A DNA stretch of 64,000 nt, taken from contig NZ_JAMZEK010000001.1 of assembly GCF_024158035.1 (NCBI RefSeq), forward strand, positions 1,530,001 to 1,594,000. Direction: 5' to 3'. Source of the stretch: Dyella lutea. Its GTDB lineage: Bacteria; Pseudomonadota; Gammaproteobacteria; Xanthomonadales; Rhodanobacteraceae. Position 1 is the first letter of the stretch. Every line of letters begins with the position of its first letter. The translations under genes were made by a program, and so were the position numbers. Under the pieces are notes generated by a model. That model ran no database searches, was not told where the DNA came from, and worked only from the letters and a program-made list of their open reading frames with translations. This document shows, piece by piece, positions 9,039 through 18,110 of the stretch.

Positions 9039-10919
9039 ATGGCCAATCTTTTCAGCACCGGTGTCTCCGGCCTCAACGCGGCGCAGGTCGCGCTGAACAC
9101 CGTGGGCAACAACATCGCCAATGCGGGCACCGACGGCTACAGCCGCGAGGTGGTGCTGCAGGCCGAGCGCGTCGTGCCGCAGGCCGCGCGCTACACGGTC
9201 GGCGGCGGCGTCGACGTGACCGCGGTCGAGCGCGCCTATTCCAGCTACCTGACTCAGGCGGTGTGGACCAGCAATGGCAACCTGCAGCGTGCCAACACCT
9301 ACAACGACTTGGCCGGAACGCTGAATAGCATGCTCAATGCCAGCGGCGATCTGCAGGGGGCGCTGGACAGCTTCTACGGCGGCTTCGATACGGTCGCCAA
9401 CACGCCCAACGACAGCTCGGCGCGGCAGGCGGCACTGGGCAACGCGTCAGCACTTGTTTCCGTGTTCAACACGCTGGGTACCCAGTTCGCCAGCCAGCAG
9501 CAGCAGATCAACGGGCAGATCGGCAGCACCGTCGCCAGCGTCAACACCACACTGGACAACATCGCTAGCCTCAACAAGAAGATCCACGAGACTCTGGGCA
9601 GCAGCACGCCCAACGCGTTGCTGGACCAGCGCGACGCGCTGGTGAACACGCTGTCCGGCTACCTCGGGGTCACGGCCGTGGCGCAGACCGACGGCACCAT
9701 GAGCGTGTACAGCAGCAGTGGCCAGGCACTGGTCAGCGGCAGCAGTGCATTCAAGCTCAGCGTCGCCAACGATGCCTATGACGCCAGCCGCACCAATGTG
9801 TTCGACAGCAGCGGCACCGATATCACCACGCGCCTTTCCGGCGGTTCGCTGGGGGCGATGCTGGATTACCGGGCCAACGTGCTGGAGCCGGCGCAGAACC
9901 GCCTCGGCCAGGCGGCCATCGCGCTGGCGACCAGCGTCAATGCGCAGCAGGGCAAGGGCCTGGACCTCAACGGGCAGCCCGGTGCGCCGATCTTCTCGCT
10001 GCCGACGCCGCAGGCGATGGCCTCGAAGAACAACACCGGCAATGCCGCGGTGGGCGTGCAGGTCAGCGACGTCAACGCGCTGGACAACGCGGACTACACG
10101 CTGCGCTACGACGGTAGCAACTGGAGCATGAGCACCACGGCCGGCCAGCCGGTGGCGCTTACCACCAACCCAGACGGCACCCTGAGCGGTGCCGGGCTCA
10201 CCCTGAGCGTGTCCGGCTCGGCGCAGGCGGGAGACAGTTTCCGCATCGAGCCGACCCGCAACGCTTCCACCGGGCTGGCGGTGGCCATGACCGATCCGTC
10301 CGGGATCGCTGCCGCCGCGGCGGTGCAGGCGCAGCCGGCCAGCGGGAATACCGGCAGCTCGGCGGTGGCGTCGCTGCAGGTAACCGATGCCAGCAATGCG
10401 GCGCTCTCCAGCAACGTGACCGTGAGCTTCCCGACGGCCGGCACCTATGCCATCACCGATACCGCCAGCGGCACTGTGCTCGGCAGCGGTGCCTACACCC
10501 CGGGGCAGGCGCTCGCGGCCAATGGCTGGAGCCTGACCCTCTCCGGCGCACCGGCCGCCGGCGACAGCTACGCGGTGAGCGCCAACAGCAACGGCCTGAA
10601 CGACAACTCGAACGCGCTTGCCCTCTCCTCGCTGGCCGACAGCAAGGTCCTCGCCGGCGGCAGCCGCTCGGTGATCGGCAACTACACGCTGCTGACCACC
10701 GAGATCGGCAACGCCGGTGCGCAAGCGGCCAGCAACGTCACCACCCAGACCAGCCTGCACAGCCAGGCGATGTCGTCGCAGCAGGCCGTCTCCGGCGTCA
10801 ACCTCGATGAGGAGGCCGCCAACATGGTGAAGTACCAGCAGGCCTACCAGGCCTCCGCGCAGGTCATTTCCACCGCCCAGACCATCTTCAACAGCCTGCT
10901 CTCGGCCGTTCACGGGTAA
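9039..10919 (+). CDS. flgK: Hook-filament junction protein 1, FlgK
   Basis: FlgK is the first junction protein between hook and filament. The 626-residue protein has the conserved N-terminus (LFSTGVSGLNAAQVALNTVG, GNNIANAGTDGYSREV) and C-terminus (GVNLDEEAANMVKYQQAYQA, then AQTIFNSLLSAV). Length is normal for gammaproteobacterial FlgK. It follows flgJ by 17 bases and precedes flgL by 5. Confidence 0.96.
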   Translation: MANLFSTGVSGLNAAQVALNTVGNNIANAGTDGYSREVVLQAERVVPQAARYTVGGGVDVTAVERAYSSYLTQAVWTSNGNLQRANTYNDLAGTLNSMLNASGDLQGALDSFYGGFDTVANTPNDSSARQAALGNASALVSVFNTLGTQFASQQQQINGQIGSTVASVNTTLDNIASLNKKIHETLGSSTPNALLDQRDALVNTLSGYLGVTAVAQTDGTMSVYSSSGQALVSGSSAFKLSVANDAYDASRTNVFDSSGTDITTRLSGGSLGAMLDYRANVLEPAQNRLGQAAIALATSVNAQQGKGLDLNGQPGAPIFSLPTPQAMASKNNTGNAAVGVQVSDVNALDNADYTLRYDGSNWSMSTTAGQPVALTTNPDGTLSGAGLTLSVSGSAQAGDSFRIEPTRNASTGLAVAMTDPSGIAAAAAVQAQPASGNTGSSAVASLQVTDASNAALSSNVTVSFPTAGTYAITDTASGTVLGSGAYTPGQALAANGWSLTLSGAPAAGDSYAVSANSNGLNDNSNALALSSLADSKVLAGGSRSVIGNYTLLTTEIGNAGAQAASNVTTQTSLHSQAMSSQQAVSGVNLDEEAANMVKYQQAYQASAQVISTAQTIFNSLLSAVHG

Positions 10920-10924
10920 TCGCC

Positions 10925-12148
10925 ATGCGCCTCTCGACCAACTGGATGTTCCAGCAATCGCTCGGCACGATGCTCAACCAGCAGAGCGCGCTGGCGGCTG
11001 CGCAGAACCAGGTGAGTTCCGGCAAGCGCATCAACGTGGCCTCCGACGACCCGGCCGGCGCCGGCCGCATGGTCAGCCTCGACCACATCATCGCGGCCAA
11101 TACCCAGTACACCGCCAACATCGATGCGGCCAACACGCGCCTGAATACGTCGCAGTCCACGCTCAACTCGGTCAACGACCTGTACAACAGTGCGCGCGAC
11201 CTCACGCTGCAGGCGCTCAACGGTTCGTTGTCGGACAGCGACCGCCAGGCGATCGCCGTCCAGCTGGGCCAGATGCGCGACCAGTTGCTGCAGATGGCCA
11301 ACACCACCGACGCCACCGGCCAGGCGCTGTTTGCCGGCACCAGCAACACCAGTGCGCCATTCGTGAAGAACGCGGACGGCAGCGTGAGCTACACCGGCAA
11401 CGAGAGTCAGCCGCACGCATCGATCGGCAGCGGCCTGACCGTGCCGGTCGGCGAGTCGGGCAGCAGCCTGTTCATGGGACTTCCCCCCGGCAACGGCCAG
11501 TTCGTCGCCTCGGCCGGCGCCGCCAACACGGGTACCCTGGTCGTCGGCTCGAACGAGGTCAGCGATCCGGCGGCCTATGCCGCGGGTATCGCCACCAATG
11601 GCGGCTACACGCTCACCTTCGATGGCGCCGGCAACTGGACCGCGACCGATGCTTCGGGCAACCCGGCCGTGGATGCCGGCGGCAATCCGCTCACCGGCAC
11701 CTATGCGCCGGGCGGCAGCATCAGCTTCAACGGGCTGACCGTGAATCTCTCCGGCACGCCGCAGGCGGGCGACACGGTGGGCATCCAGTCGGGTGGATCG
11801 CAGGACGTGTTCACCACGTTCAACAATATGATCTCGGCGCTGCAGTCCGGCGGCAGCAGCCCGCAGATGGTCAACGTGCTGAATCGCCAGCTCGAATCGC
11901 TCGACCAGGCGCAGGCGGGCGTCAGCCGCGCGGAGGTGGATATCGGCGGTCGTACCAATGCCCTGACTGCACAGCGCGCCGCTTACCAGGACCTCAACGT
12001 CACCTACAAATCCACGCTGTCCGATACGCGCGATGTGGATGTCTATTCGGCGATCAGCCAGTTGTCGATCCAGTCCGCCGCATTGCAGGCATCCCAGCAG
12101 GTATTTGCGCAGGTGAAATCCATGAGCCTGTTCAACTACATCAAGTAG
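10925..12148 (+). CDS. flgL: Hook-filament junction protein 3, FlgL
   Basis: The second junction protein, related to flagellin. The 407 residues begin MRLSTNWMFQQSLGTMLNQQ and contain the flagellin-like N-terminal block (VSSGKRINVASDDPAGAGRM). The C-terminal block includes AEVDIGGRTNALTAQRAAYQD. It is the last gene of the flgB operon; a strong terminator follows at 12176-12206. Confidence 0.95.
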   Translation: MRLSTNWMFQQSLGTMLNQQSALAAAQNQVSSGKRINVASDDPAGAGRMVSLDHIIAANTQYTANIDAANTRLNTSQSTLNSVNDLYNSARDLTLQALNGSLSDSDRQAIAVQLGQMRDQLLQMANTTDATGQALFAGTSNTSAPFVKNADGSVSYTGNESQPHASIGSGLTVPVGESGSSLFMGLPPGNGQFVASAGAANTGTLVVGSNEVSDPAAYAAGIATNGGYTLTFDGAGNWTATDASGNPAVDAGGNPLTGTYAPGGSISFNGLTVNLSGTPQAGDTVGIQSGGSQDVFTTFNNMISALQSGGSSPQMVNVLNRQLESLDQAQAGVSRAEVDIGGRTNALTAQRAAYQDLNVTYKSTLSDTRDVDVYSAISQLSIQSAALQASQQVFAQVKSMSLFNYIK

Positions 12149-12175
12149 CCCTGCTTCGCCGCACTGCCATCGACC

Positions 12176-12206
12176 GAAAAACGCCGCGCCTTTGCGCGGC
12201 GTTTTC
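12176..12206 (+). terminator. Rho-independent terminator after flgL
   Basis: An A-run, a 9-bp GC-rich stem (ACGCCGCGC / GCGCGGCGT) with a CTTT loop, and a T-run (TTTT). It closes the flgB-flgL operon just before the flagellin promoter and could work in both directions. Confidence 0.9.
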
Positions 12207-12233
12207 CGTTTCAGCAGGATCGGCCGGAAACCC

Positions 12234-12260
12234 TCAAGTGGCGCGGCTTCCGGCCGATGC
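12234..12260 (+). promoter_or_regulatory. Sigma-28 (FliA) promoter of the first flagellin gene
   Basis: TCAAG (12234-12238), 14 bases, GCCGATGC (12253-12260). Spacing is identical to the two FliA sites near cheV. Transcription from here would give a leader of about 190 bases before the fliC start at 12456. Confidence 0.8.
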
Positions 12261-12328
12261 AGGCCAAGGTTTCTGTCGCGGTCCGCGTCGTGCGAAACAC
12301 GTCGCGAAAAAAAAGCAAGTGCAGGTGC

Positions 12329-12355
12329 TCAAGTAATTTTCACCCGTGACGAAAC
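12329..12355 (+). promoter_or_regulatory. Possible second, weaker sigma-28 site upstream of the first flagellin gene
   Basis: TCAAG (12329-12333), 14 bases, GACGAAAC (12348-12355). The -10 matches GCCGATAA at only 5 of 8 positions. It is closer to the flagellin start and sits in a locally AT-richer stretch. Confidence 0.35.
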
Positions 12356-12455
12356 AGTCCCTGAGGCGGATGGCATCCCATACGGAACCCCGCCGGGAAA
12401 ACAACCCAAAGCCCATCCGATCCGGCACTAAACGGTTTCCGACAGGAGAGTTCCC

Positions 12456-13904
12456 ATGTCATTCGTGATCAACACCAACGTTTCCTCGCTGAACGCCCAG
12501 AACAATCTGGACAAGTCGCGCAATGCGCTCGCCCAGGCCACGCAGCGCCTGTCCTCGGGCCTGAAGATCAACAGCGCCGCGGACAACGCTGCCGGCTTCG
12601 CGATCTCGCAGCGCTACACCACGCAGATCGGCGGTCTGGCCCAGGCCAGCGCCAACGCCTCGGACGCGATCAACCTGGCGCAGACCACCGGTTCGGCGCT
12701 CGATCAGGTGACCGCCAACCTGCAGGCGATCCGCGACCTGGCCGCGCAGTCGGCCAACGGCACCTACAGCAACGCCGACCGCGCCACGATCGACAACGAA
12801 GTGCAGCAGCGTCTGCAGGAAATCACCCGCATCGCGAACCAGACCACGTTCAACGGCAAGAAGGTGCTGGACGGCTCGCTGCAGTCGCAGAGCTTCCAGA
12901 TCGGCGCCAACGTGGGCCAGACGGTTTCCGTGGCGCTGGGCCAGAGCGTGAAGGCGTCCGACCTGGGCCAGGTGGCCGAGGTCAAGTCCGGCGACATCAG
13001 CTCGGTCTTCACCGGCTCCGCCGGCCTGACCCTGAAGGCCGGTGACCTGAGCGTCAACGGCACGGCCGTCACCGGCAACTTCACCACCGCGAGCAGCCTG
13101 GCGACCGCCTTGAACGCGGCCTACACCGCCAGCGGCACCGGCTCGGGTGCGACCTTCACGGTCAACGGCAGCAACGAGATCGTCATCAACAATAGCGCCG
13201 ACAGCACCAACGCTGTCACCATCGCCGGCAGCAACACCCTCGGCCTGGCAACGGTTGCCGCCAGCGGCACCGGTAGCGCATCGACCGGCGTCAGCGCGGC
13301 AGTGTCTGCAGCCGCCACCCCGACCAACCTGTCCAGCGAAGGCCTGAAGATCAACGGCACCTCGGTGGACCTGAGCGGCGTGAAGAGCCTGCAGGACCTG
13401 TCCGACGCGATCAACGCGGCTGGCGTGGACGGTGTCAGTGCCGCGGTGAGCGCTGACGGCAAGGGCGTGAACTTCTACTCCAACAGCGCGCTGACCATCG
13501 CCGACACCGGCGGCAACATCATCGGTACCAACGCAACCGACGCTAATGCCGGTGCAGGCTATACGGCCGGTACGGCGGCAGCGACCGGTGGCTCGCTGGC
13601 CAGCGGTTCGGTGGGCACGGTGGACGGTGCCAACGACGTGATCTCCCGCGTCGACGTGGCGCTGAAGTCGGTCAGCGACTTCGCCGCCCAGCTGGGCGCG
13701 GTGCAGAACCGCTTCCAGTCGACGATCTCCACGCTGGCGGCGCAGTCGACCAACCTGAAGGCCTCGCAGTCGACCATCCAGGACGCGGACTTCGCGGCCG
13801 AGACGGCGAACCTGAGCAAGGCCCAGGTGCTGCAGCAGGCAGGTATCTCGGTGCTGGCCCAGGCCAACTCGCAGCCGCAGCAGGTGCTCAAGCTCCTGCA
13901 GTAA
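12456..13904 (+). CDS. fliC: Flagellin, first copy
   Basis: The filament subunit, exported through the flagellar type III system. The 482 residues have the conserved D0/D1 ends: MSFVINTNVSSLNAQNNLDK and QRLSSGLKINSAADNAAGFA at the N-terminus, and ILAQANSQPQQVLKLLQ-type packing at the C-terminus (here VLAQANSQPQQVLKLLQ). The centre (about 182-294) is Ser/Thr/Ala-rich and variable. Residues 1-181 and 295-482 are identical to the second copy at 14068-15519. A ribosome site (ACAGGAGAG) lies 7-8 bases before the ATG. Expression is probably FliA-dependent. Confidence 0.96.
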   Translation: MSFVINTNVSSLNAQNNLDKSRNALAQATQRLSSGLKINSAADNAAGFAISQRYTTQIGGLAQASANASDAINLAQTTGSALDQVTANLQAIRDLAAQSANGTYSNADRATIDNEVQQRLQEITRIANQTTFNGKKVLDGSLQSQSFQIGANVGQTVSVALGQSVKASDLGQVAEVKSGDISSVFTGSAGLTLKAGDLSVNGTAVTGNFTTASSLATALNAAYTASGTGSGATFTVNGSNEIVINNSADSTNAVTIAGSNTLGLATVAASGTGSASTGVSAAVSAAATPTNLSSEGLKINGTSVDLSGVKSLQDLSDAINAAGVDGVSAAVSADGKGVNFYSNSALTIADTGGNIIGTNATDANAGAGYTAGTAAATGGSLASGSVGTVDGANDVISRVDVALKSVSDFAAQLGAVQNRFQSTISTLAAQSTNLKASQSTIQDADFAAETANLSKAQVLQQAGISVLAQANSQPQQVLKLLQ

Positions 13905-13912
13905 CCGAGCAA

Positions 13913-13945
13913 GGCGTGAGGGTGGCCGATAGCGACCCTCACGCC
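13913..13945. repeat. Perfect 11-bp inverted repeat downstream of the first flagellin gene
   Basis: GGCGTGAGGGT (13913-13923) and ACCCTCACGCC (13935-13945) are perfect complements around an 11-base loop. No T-run follows, so it is not a classical terminator. The loop contains GCCGATAG, identical to a FliA -10 element. It could be an mRNA 3'-end stabiliser or a regulatory site for the next gene. Confidence 0.7.
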
Positions 13946-13962
13946 ACTCTCGGCAACACACC

Positions 13963-13995
13963 AAGGCGGTGCCGGCTAACGGCCCGCCTTTTTTA
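13963..13995 (+). terminator. Terminator between the two flagellin genes
   Basis: GGCGG (13965-13969) pairs with CCGCC (13984-13988), with an inner CCG/CGG pairing, followed by a run of six T. It lies 60 bases after the fliC stop and separates the two flagellin transcripts. Confidence 0.8.
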
Positions 13996-14067
13996 AATGC
14001 ATCGATGAGGACCCGGTCGGCACGCGGTTGCTGACCGGTACATTTTGACCGGGGCGAGGGAATAGGT

Positions 14068-15519
14068 ATGTCGTTCGTCATCAACACTAACGTTTCGTCG
14101 CTGAACGCCCAGAACAATCTGGACAAGTCGCGCAATGCGCTCGCCCAGGCCACGCAGCGCCTGTCCTCGGGCTTGAAGATCAACAGCGCCGCGGACAACG
14201 CTGCCGGCTTCGCGATCTCGCAGCGCTACACCACGCAGATCGGCGGTCTGGCCCAGGCCAGCGCCAACGCCTCGGACGCGATCAACCTGGCGCAGACCAC
14301 CGGTTCGGCGCTCGATCAGGTGACCGCCAACCTGCAGGCGATCCGCGACCTGGCCGCGCAGTCGGCCAACGGCACCTACAGCAACGCCGACCGCGCCACG
14401 ATCGACAACGAGGTGCAGCAGCGTCTGCAGGAAATCACCCGTATCGCGAACCAGACCACGTTCAACGGCAAGAAGGTGCTGGACGGCTCGCTGCAGTCGC
14501 AGAGCTTCCAGATCGGCGCCAACGTGGGCCAGACGGTTTCCGTGGCGCTGGGCCAGAGCGTGAAGGCGTCCGACCTGGGCCAGGTGGCCGAGGTCAAGTC
14601 CGGCGACATCGCTGCGGCTTTCACCGGCACCACGGGCCTTACCCTCAAGACGGGCGATCTGACGATCAATGGCCAGAGCGTGGTCGGCAATTTCACCTCG
14701 GAGAGCGGTTTCGCTTCCGCGGTGTCCGCGGCATATGCGGCCAGCGGCGCCACGGGAGCGACGTTCGGCTTTGACGCCAGCAACTTCAATATCAACAATT
14801 CGGGCGGGTCTGCCGCCATTACCCTCGGCGGCACGCAGGCCGCCAGTTTGGTGGCCAGCGGTACCGTCAATACCGGCACGACATTGATGGTTGGCAAGAG
14901 CACGCTCGATACGGCTTTTTCTGCCCCAGCCACGCCGCCCGACCTGTCGACCGAAGGCCTGAAGATCAACGGCACCTCGGTGGACCTGAGCGGCGTGAAG
15001 AGCCTGCAGGACCTGTCCGACGCGATCAACGCGGCCGGCGTGGACGGTGTCAGTGCCGCGGTGAGCGCTGACGGCAAGGGCGTGAACTTCTACTCCAACA
15101 GCGCGCTGACCATCGCCGACACCGGCGGCAACATCATCGGTACCAACGCAACCGACGCTAATGCCGGTGCGGGCTATACGGCCGGTACGGCAGCAGCGAC
15201 CGGTGGCTCGCTGGCAAGCGGTTCGGTGGGCACGGTGGACGGTGCCAACGACGTGATCTCCCGCGTCGACGTGGCGCTGAAGTCGGTCAGCGACTTCGCC
15301 GCCCAGCTGGGCGCGGTGCAGAACCGCTTCCAGTCGACGATCTCCACGCTGGCGGCGCAGTCGACCAACCTGAAGGCCTCGCAGTCGACCATCCAGGACG
15401 CGGACTTCGCGGCCGAGACGGCGAACCTGAGCAAGGCCCAGGTGCTGCAGCAGGCAGGTATCTCGGTGCTGGCCCAGGCCAACTCGCAGCCGCAGCAGGT
15501 GCTCAAGCTCCTGCAGTAA
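14068..15519 (+). CDS. fliC: Flagellin, second copy
   Basis: A second filament subunit of 483 residues, in tandem with the first. Residues 1-181 and 296-483 are identical to the first copy, while the centre (about 182-295) is clearly different in sequence though similar in length. The first 30 or so bases of the two genes differ at silent positions, then the DNA becomes nearly identical. This suggests gene conversion of the ends. A weak ribosome site (GAGGGAA) precedes the ATG. Its own promoter is unclear: a near sigma-54 match around 14017-14031 has one base too few between GG and GC. Confidence 0.95.
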   Translation: MSFVINTNVSSLNAQNNLDKSRNALAQATQRLSSGLKINSAADNAAGFAISQRYTTQIGGLAQASANASDAINLAQTTGSALDQVTANLQAIRDLAAQSANGTYSNADRATIDNEVQQRLQEITRIANQTTFNGKKVLDGSLQSQSFQIGANVGQTVSVALGQSVKASDLGQVAEVKSGDIAAAFTGTTGLTLKTGDLTINGQSVVGNFTSESGFASAVSAAYAASGATGATFGFDASNFNINNSGGSAAITLGGTQAASLVASGTVNTGTTLMVGKSTLDTAFSAPATPPDLSTEGLKINGTSVDLSGVKSLQDLSDAINAAGVDGVSAAVSADGKGVNFYSNSALTIADTGGNIIGTNATDANAGAGYTAGTAAATGGSLASGSVGTVDGANDVISRVDVALKSVSDFAAQLGAVQNRFQSTISTLAAQSTNLKASQSTIQDADFAAETANLSKAQVLQQAGISVLAQANSQPQQVLKLLQ

Positions 15520-15570
15520 CCGGCTGAGGGCAGGGGGCCGCCCCGGCGGCTCCGGGTTCCGGTGAAATCC

Positions 15571-15609
15571 ACGGCGGCATCGGCTGGTTCGATGCCGCCG
15601 TCGTCTTTT
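15571..15609 (+). terminator. Terminator after the second flagellin gene
   Basis: A perfect 12-bp stem (ACGGCGGCATCG / CGATGCCGCCGT) with a 7-base loop, followed by CGTCTTTT. It lies 51 bases after the stop. Confidence 0.85.
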
Positions 15610-15793
15610 CGTCGCCGGCGTGGCGGTCGATATCCGTACCGGAGCCCCGTAGCGGCCGCGACGCCGCCTCGAAAGGGCTGCGGAAGGGGACGGACCGCTT
15701 CAGTATCCGGCGGCCCGGCCGATACCCGAAGCAAGGGACGGTGGCATGTCCGCAGGCGATTTCGGGCCGCATCGGAGATACGTTCCGCGTGGC

Positions 15794-15809
15794 TGGCGAG
15801 GTTCTTGCA
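15794..15809 (+). promoter_or_regulatory. Sigma-54 (RpoN) promoter of fliD
   Basis: TGGCGAGGTTCTTGCA has the -24 GG and -12 GC separated by 10 bases and an ideal TTGCA -12 element. It lies 60 bases before the fliD start. The rest of the 350-base gap after the second flagellin gene holds only the terminator at 15571-15609 and no recognisable gene. Confidence 0.85.
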
Positions 15810-15869
15810 GAAAGGCCCCGGTGGACGTGAATTCGTCCGCCAACCGTCAAAATTTCCACGGGTACCGGC

Positions 15870-17309
15870 ATGACCACCATCAGCGGCCTCACGTCCACCA
15901 GCACCACGTCGACGAGCTCATCGAGCAGCACGACGCCGACCAGTGGCACCGGAAGCGCCGTGCTGTCATCGGCGGGCATCGGTTCGGGCCTGGACGTCAA
16001 CAGCATCGTGACCGCGCTGGTCAATGCAAAGAAGGCGGGACCGCAGGCGCAGATCACCGACCGCCAGACCCAGACCAATGCGACCCTGGCCGGCTTGGCT
16101 TCGCTGCAGAGTGGGCTGACTTCGCTGCAGTCGGCGCTGTCCAAGCTCACCCTCACCAGCACATTCCAGAGTTTCGGCGCCACCCTTGCCGATACCACGG
16201 TCGGCAGCGCCACCACCCTGAGCAGCGCCCAGCCCGGAACCTACTCGCTGGTGGTCAACAACCTGGCGGCGGCGCAGAAGCGCGCGAGCAGCGCCTACGG
16301 GTCCACTACCGCGGTGGGCGACGGCACGCTGACCCTGGCGGTGGGCAGCAACAGCGTGAATGTGGCGGTATCGGCCACCGACACGATTTCGGACATCGCC
16401 GCGAAGATCAATGGCGCGTCCGGCAATCCCGGCGTCGAGGCGACCGTGGTCAACGGCGCCAGCGGCGCCCAGCTGCTGCTCAGCTCGGCCAAGACCGGCG
16501 TGGCCAACGGCTTCACCGTGACCGCCGGTTCGGGCAGCAGCAGCGGCCTGTCCACGTTGGCCACCCAGCTGAACACGGCCGGCTCCAGCGAAGCCAAGGA
16601 CGCCAGCCTGAGCCTGGACGGCATTGCCATCACCAGCGCCAGCAACAGCGTCAGCGGCGCGATCGACGGCGTCACCCTGAATCTGTCGGCGGCCGGCAGT
16701 ACCACGTTGACCGTCACCCGCGACAACAGTGCGGCGACCGATGCCATCCAGGGCTTCGTCGATGCGTACAACAGCTACCAGCAGACGGTCGGGACGCTTT
16801 CCAGCTACGACAGCACCACCGGCCAGGCCGGCATCCTGCTGGGCGACACCACGCTTAACTCGGTGCAGCGGCAGATTTCCGGCGTGCTCAGCAGCAAGGT
16901 CGCCGGCAACAGCATCGGCTCGCTGGCGGTCCTGGGCATCACGCGCCAGGCCGATGGCACGCTGGCGCTGGACAGCAGCAAGCTGAGCGCGGCGCTCGAC
17001 AGCAATCCGTCGGCGGTGCAGGACCTGTTCTCCGGCACCAACGGCTATGCGACCAAGCTCAACTCTTCCCTGGACGGCTTCACCAGTTCGAGTGGCGTGA
17101 TCGCCACGCGGCAGCAGAGCCTCAACGACAGCCTGACCAAGCTCGGCACCCAGCAGACCCAGCTCGACCAGCGCATGAGCGTGTACCAGCAGCAGCTGCT
17201 GCAGCAGTACAACGCGCTGGACACGCTGATGTCGCAGCTGAACAACACCAGCAGCTACCTCACCAGCCAGCTGGCCGCGCTGGAAGCGACCTACACCAAG
17301 ACCAAGTAA
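15870..17309 (+). CDS. fliD: Flagellar filament cap protein FliD
   Basis: FliD caps the filament and helps flagellin fold onto its tip. The 479-residue protein starts with a Ser/Thr-rich leader. It then has the FliD N-terminal motif (GIGSGLDVNSIVTALVNAKK, about 33-52) and a C-terminal coiled-coil region (LDQRMSVYQQQLLQQYNALD, LMSQLNNTSSYLTSQL). It is followed by the chaperone gene fliS after 20 bases. Confidence 0.95.
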   Translation: MTTISGLTSTSTTSTSSSSSTTPTSGTGSAVLSSAGIGSGLDVNSIVTALVNAKKAGPQAQITDRQTQTNATLAGLASLQSGLTSLQSALSKLTLTSTFQSFGATLADTTVGSATTLSSAQPGTYSLVVNNLAAAQKRASSAYGSTTAVGDGTLTLAVGSNSVNVAVSATDTISDIAAKINGASGNPGVEATVVNGASGAQLLLSSAKTGVANGFTVTAGSGSSSGLSTLATQLNTAGSSEAKDASLSLDGIAITSASNSVSGAIDGVTLNLSAAGSTTLTVTRDNSAATDAIQGFVDAYNSYQQTVGTLSSYDSTTGQAGILLGDTTLNSVQRQISGVLSSKVAGNSIGSLAVLGITRQADGTLALDSSKLSAALDSNPSAVQDLFSGTNGYATKLNSSLDGFTSSSGVIATRQQSLNDSLTKLGTQQTQLDQRMSVYQQQLLQQYNALDTLMSQLNNTSSYLTSQLAALEATYTKTK

Positions 17310-17329
17310 GTGATTTCACGGAGCACCCC

Positions 17330-17752
17330 ATGACCTACGGACCGATGCGCCACGCCAGCGCCCTCTACCAGCAGAACAGCGTGTCCGGCGGCGTCGAAAG
17401 CGCCGACCCGCACCAGCTCGTCGGCATGCTGCTCGACGGCGCGCTGGACCGGATCGCGCAGGCCCGCGGGCACGTCCAGCACGGCAACGTGGCGGCCAAG
17501 GGCACCTGTATCTCCAAGGCGGTGGCGATCGTCGGGGAACTGCGCGACAGCCTCGACCACAAGGTGGATCCGTCCTTCAGCCAGCGGCTGGAGTCGCTGT
17601 ACGAGTACGTCATCCGCCGGCTGCTGTACGCCCAGCTGCACGATGACCTGGCTGCCCTGGACGAAGCTTCGCGCCTGCTCGCACCGGTGCGTGAGGGCTG
17701 GCAGGGCATCCGCGGCGCCTATCTGGCGCAGGCGGAGGCGCAGAAGGGCTGA
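17330..17752 (+). CDS. fliS: Flagellin export chaperone FliS
   Basis: FliS binds flagellin in the cytoplasm and prevents early polymerisation. The 140-residue protein has the typical core: ALYQQNSVSGGVESADPHQLV, GMLLDGALDRIAQARGHV, and a C-terminal four-helix bundle. It lies directly after fliD. Its stop TGA overlaps the start of the next gene by one base, which implies coupled translation. Confidence 0.95.
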   Translation: MTYGPMRHASALYQQNSVSGGVESADPHQLVGMLLDGALDRIAQARGHVQHGNVAAKGTCISKAVAIVGELRDSLDHKVDPSFSQRLESLYEYVIRRLLYAQLHDDLAALDEASRLLAPVREGWQGIRGAYLAQAEAQKG

Positions 17753-18054
17753 TGGAATCCGTCGCTCACCCGGATCTGCAGCGCGCGCTGGAACTCAGCG
17801 CCCGGATGCTGTCCAGCGCCCGCGAGGGCGACTGGGCCGCGGCCACGGCACATCAGGCAGAGTGCGACCGGCTGTTGCGGCAGGCTCCGGTCAATGCCGC
17901 GGGCTTGATGGCTTTGCGCCGGCTCTACCAGGATCAGCAGGAACTGCTGGGTCTGGCGGCAGCCGCCCGCGAGGCGGTGGAGCAGAAGCGGGCGCACGCC
18001 CGCACGGGCCACCGTGCCGTGAGCGCCTACATCACCGCTGCCGGTTCGTCCTGA
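17752..18054 (+). CDS. FliT-like flagellar chaperone
   Basis: A 100-residue, mostly helical, charged protein (LQRALELSARMLSSAREGDW, AECDRLLRQAP, LMALRRLYQDQQELLGLA). Position right after fliS, small size and the 'REGDW' helix are as in FliT-type export chaperones, which bind FliD. The start overlaps the fliS stop. Sequence conservation in this family is low, so the call rests mainly on context. Confidence 0.7.
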   Translation: MESVAHPDLQRALELSARMLSSAREGDWAAATAHQAECDRLLRQAPVNAAGLMALRRLYQDQQELLGLAAAAREAVEQKRAHARTGHRAVSAYITAAGSS

Positions 18055-18110
18055 GCGCGGCGCGCCGTTCATTGCCGCCGGATGCATCGGCGGTTCCGCG
18101 GGAGATCGAC

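Noticed and set aside
12459-14198. A 579-codon minus-strand frame under the flagellins
   Set aside because: It is antisense to fliC, and the same mirrored pattern occurs under the second copy as well. No domain is recognisable.
12456-15519. Site-specific flagellin phase-variation system (invertible promoter with a Hin-like recombinase)
   Set aside because: No recombinase gene and no pair of inverted recombination sites flank either flagellin promoter. The identical ends are direct, not inverted.
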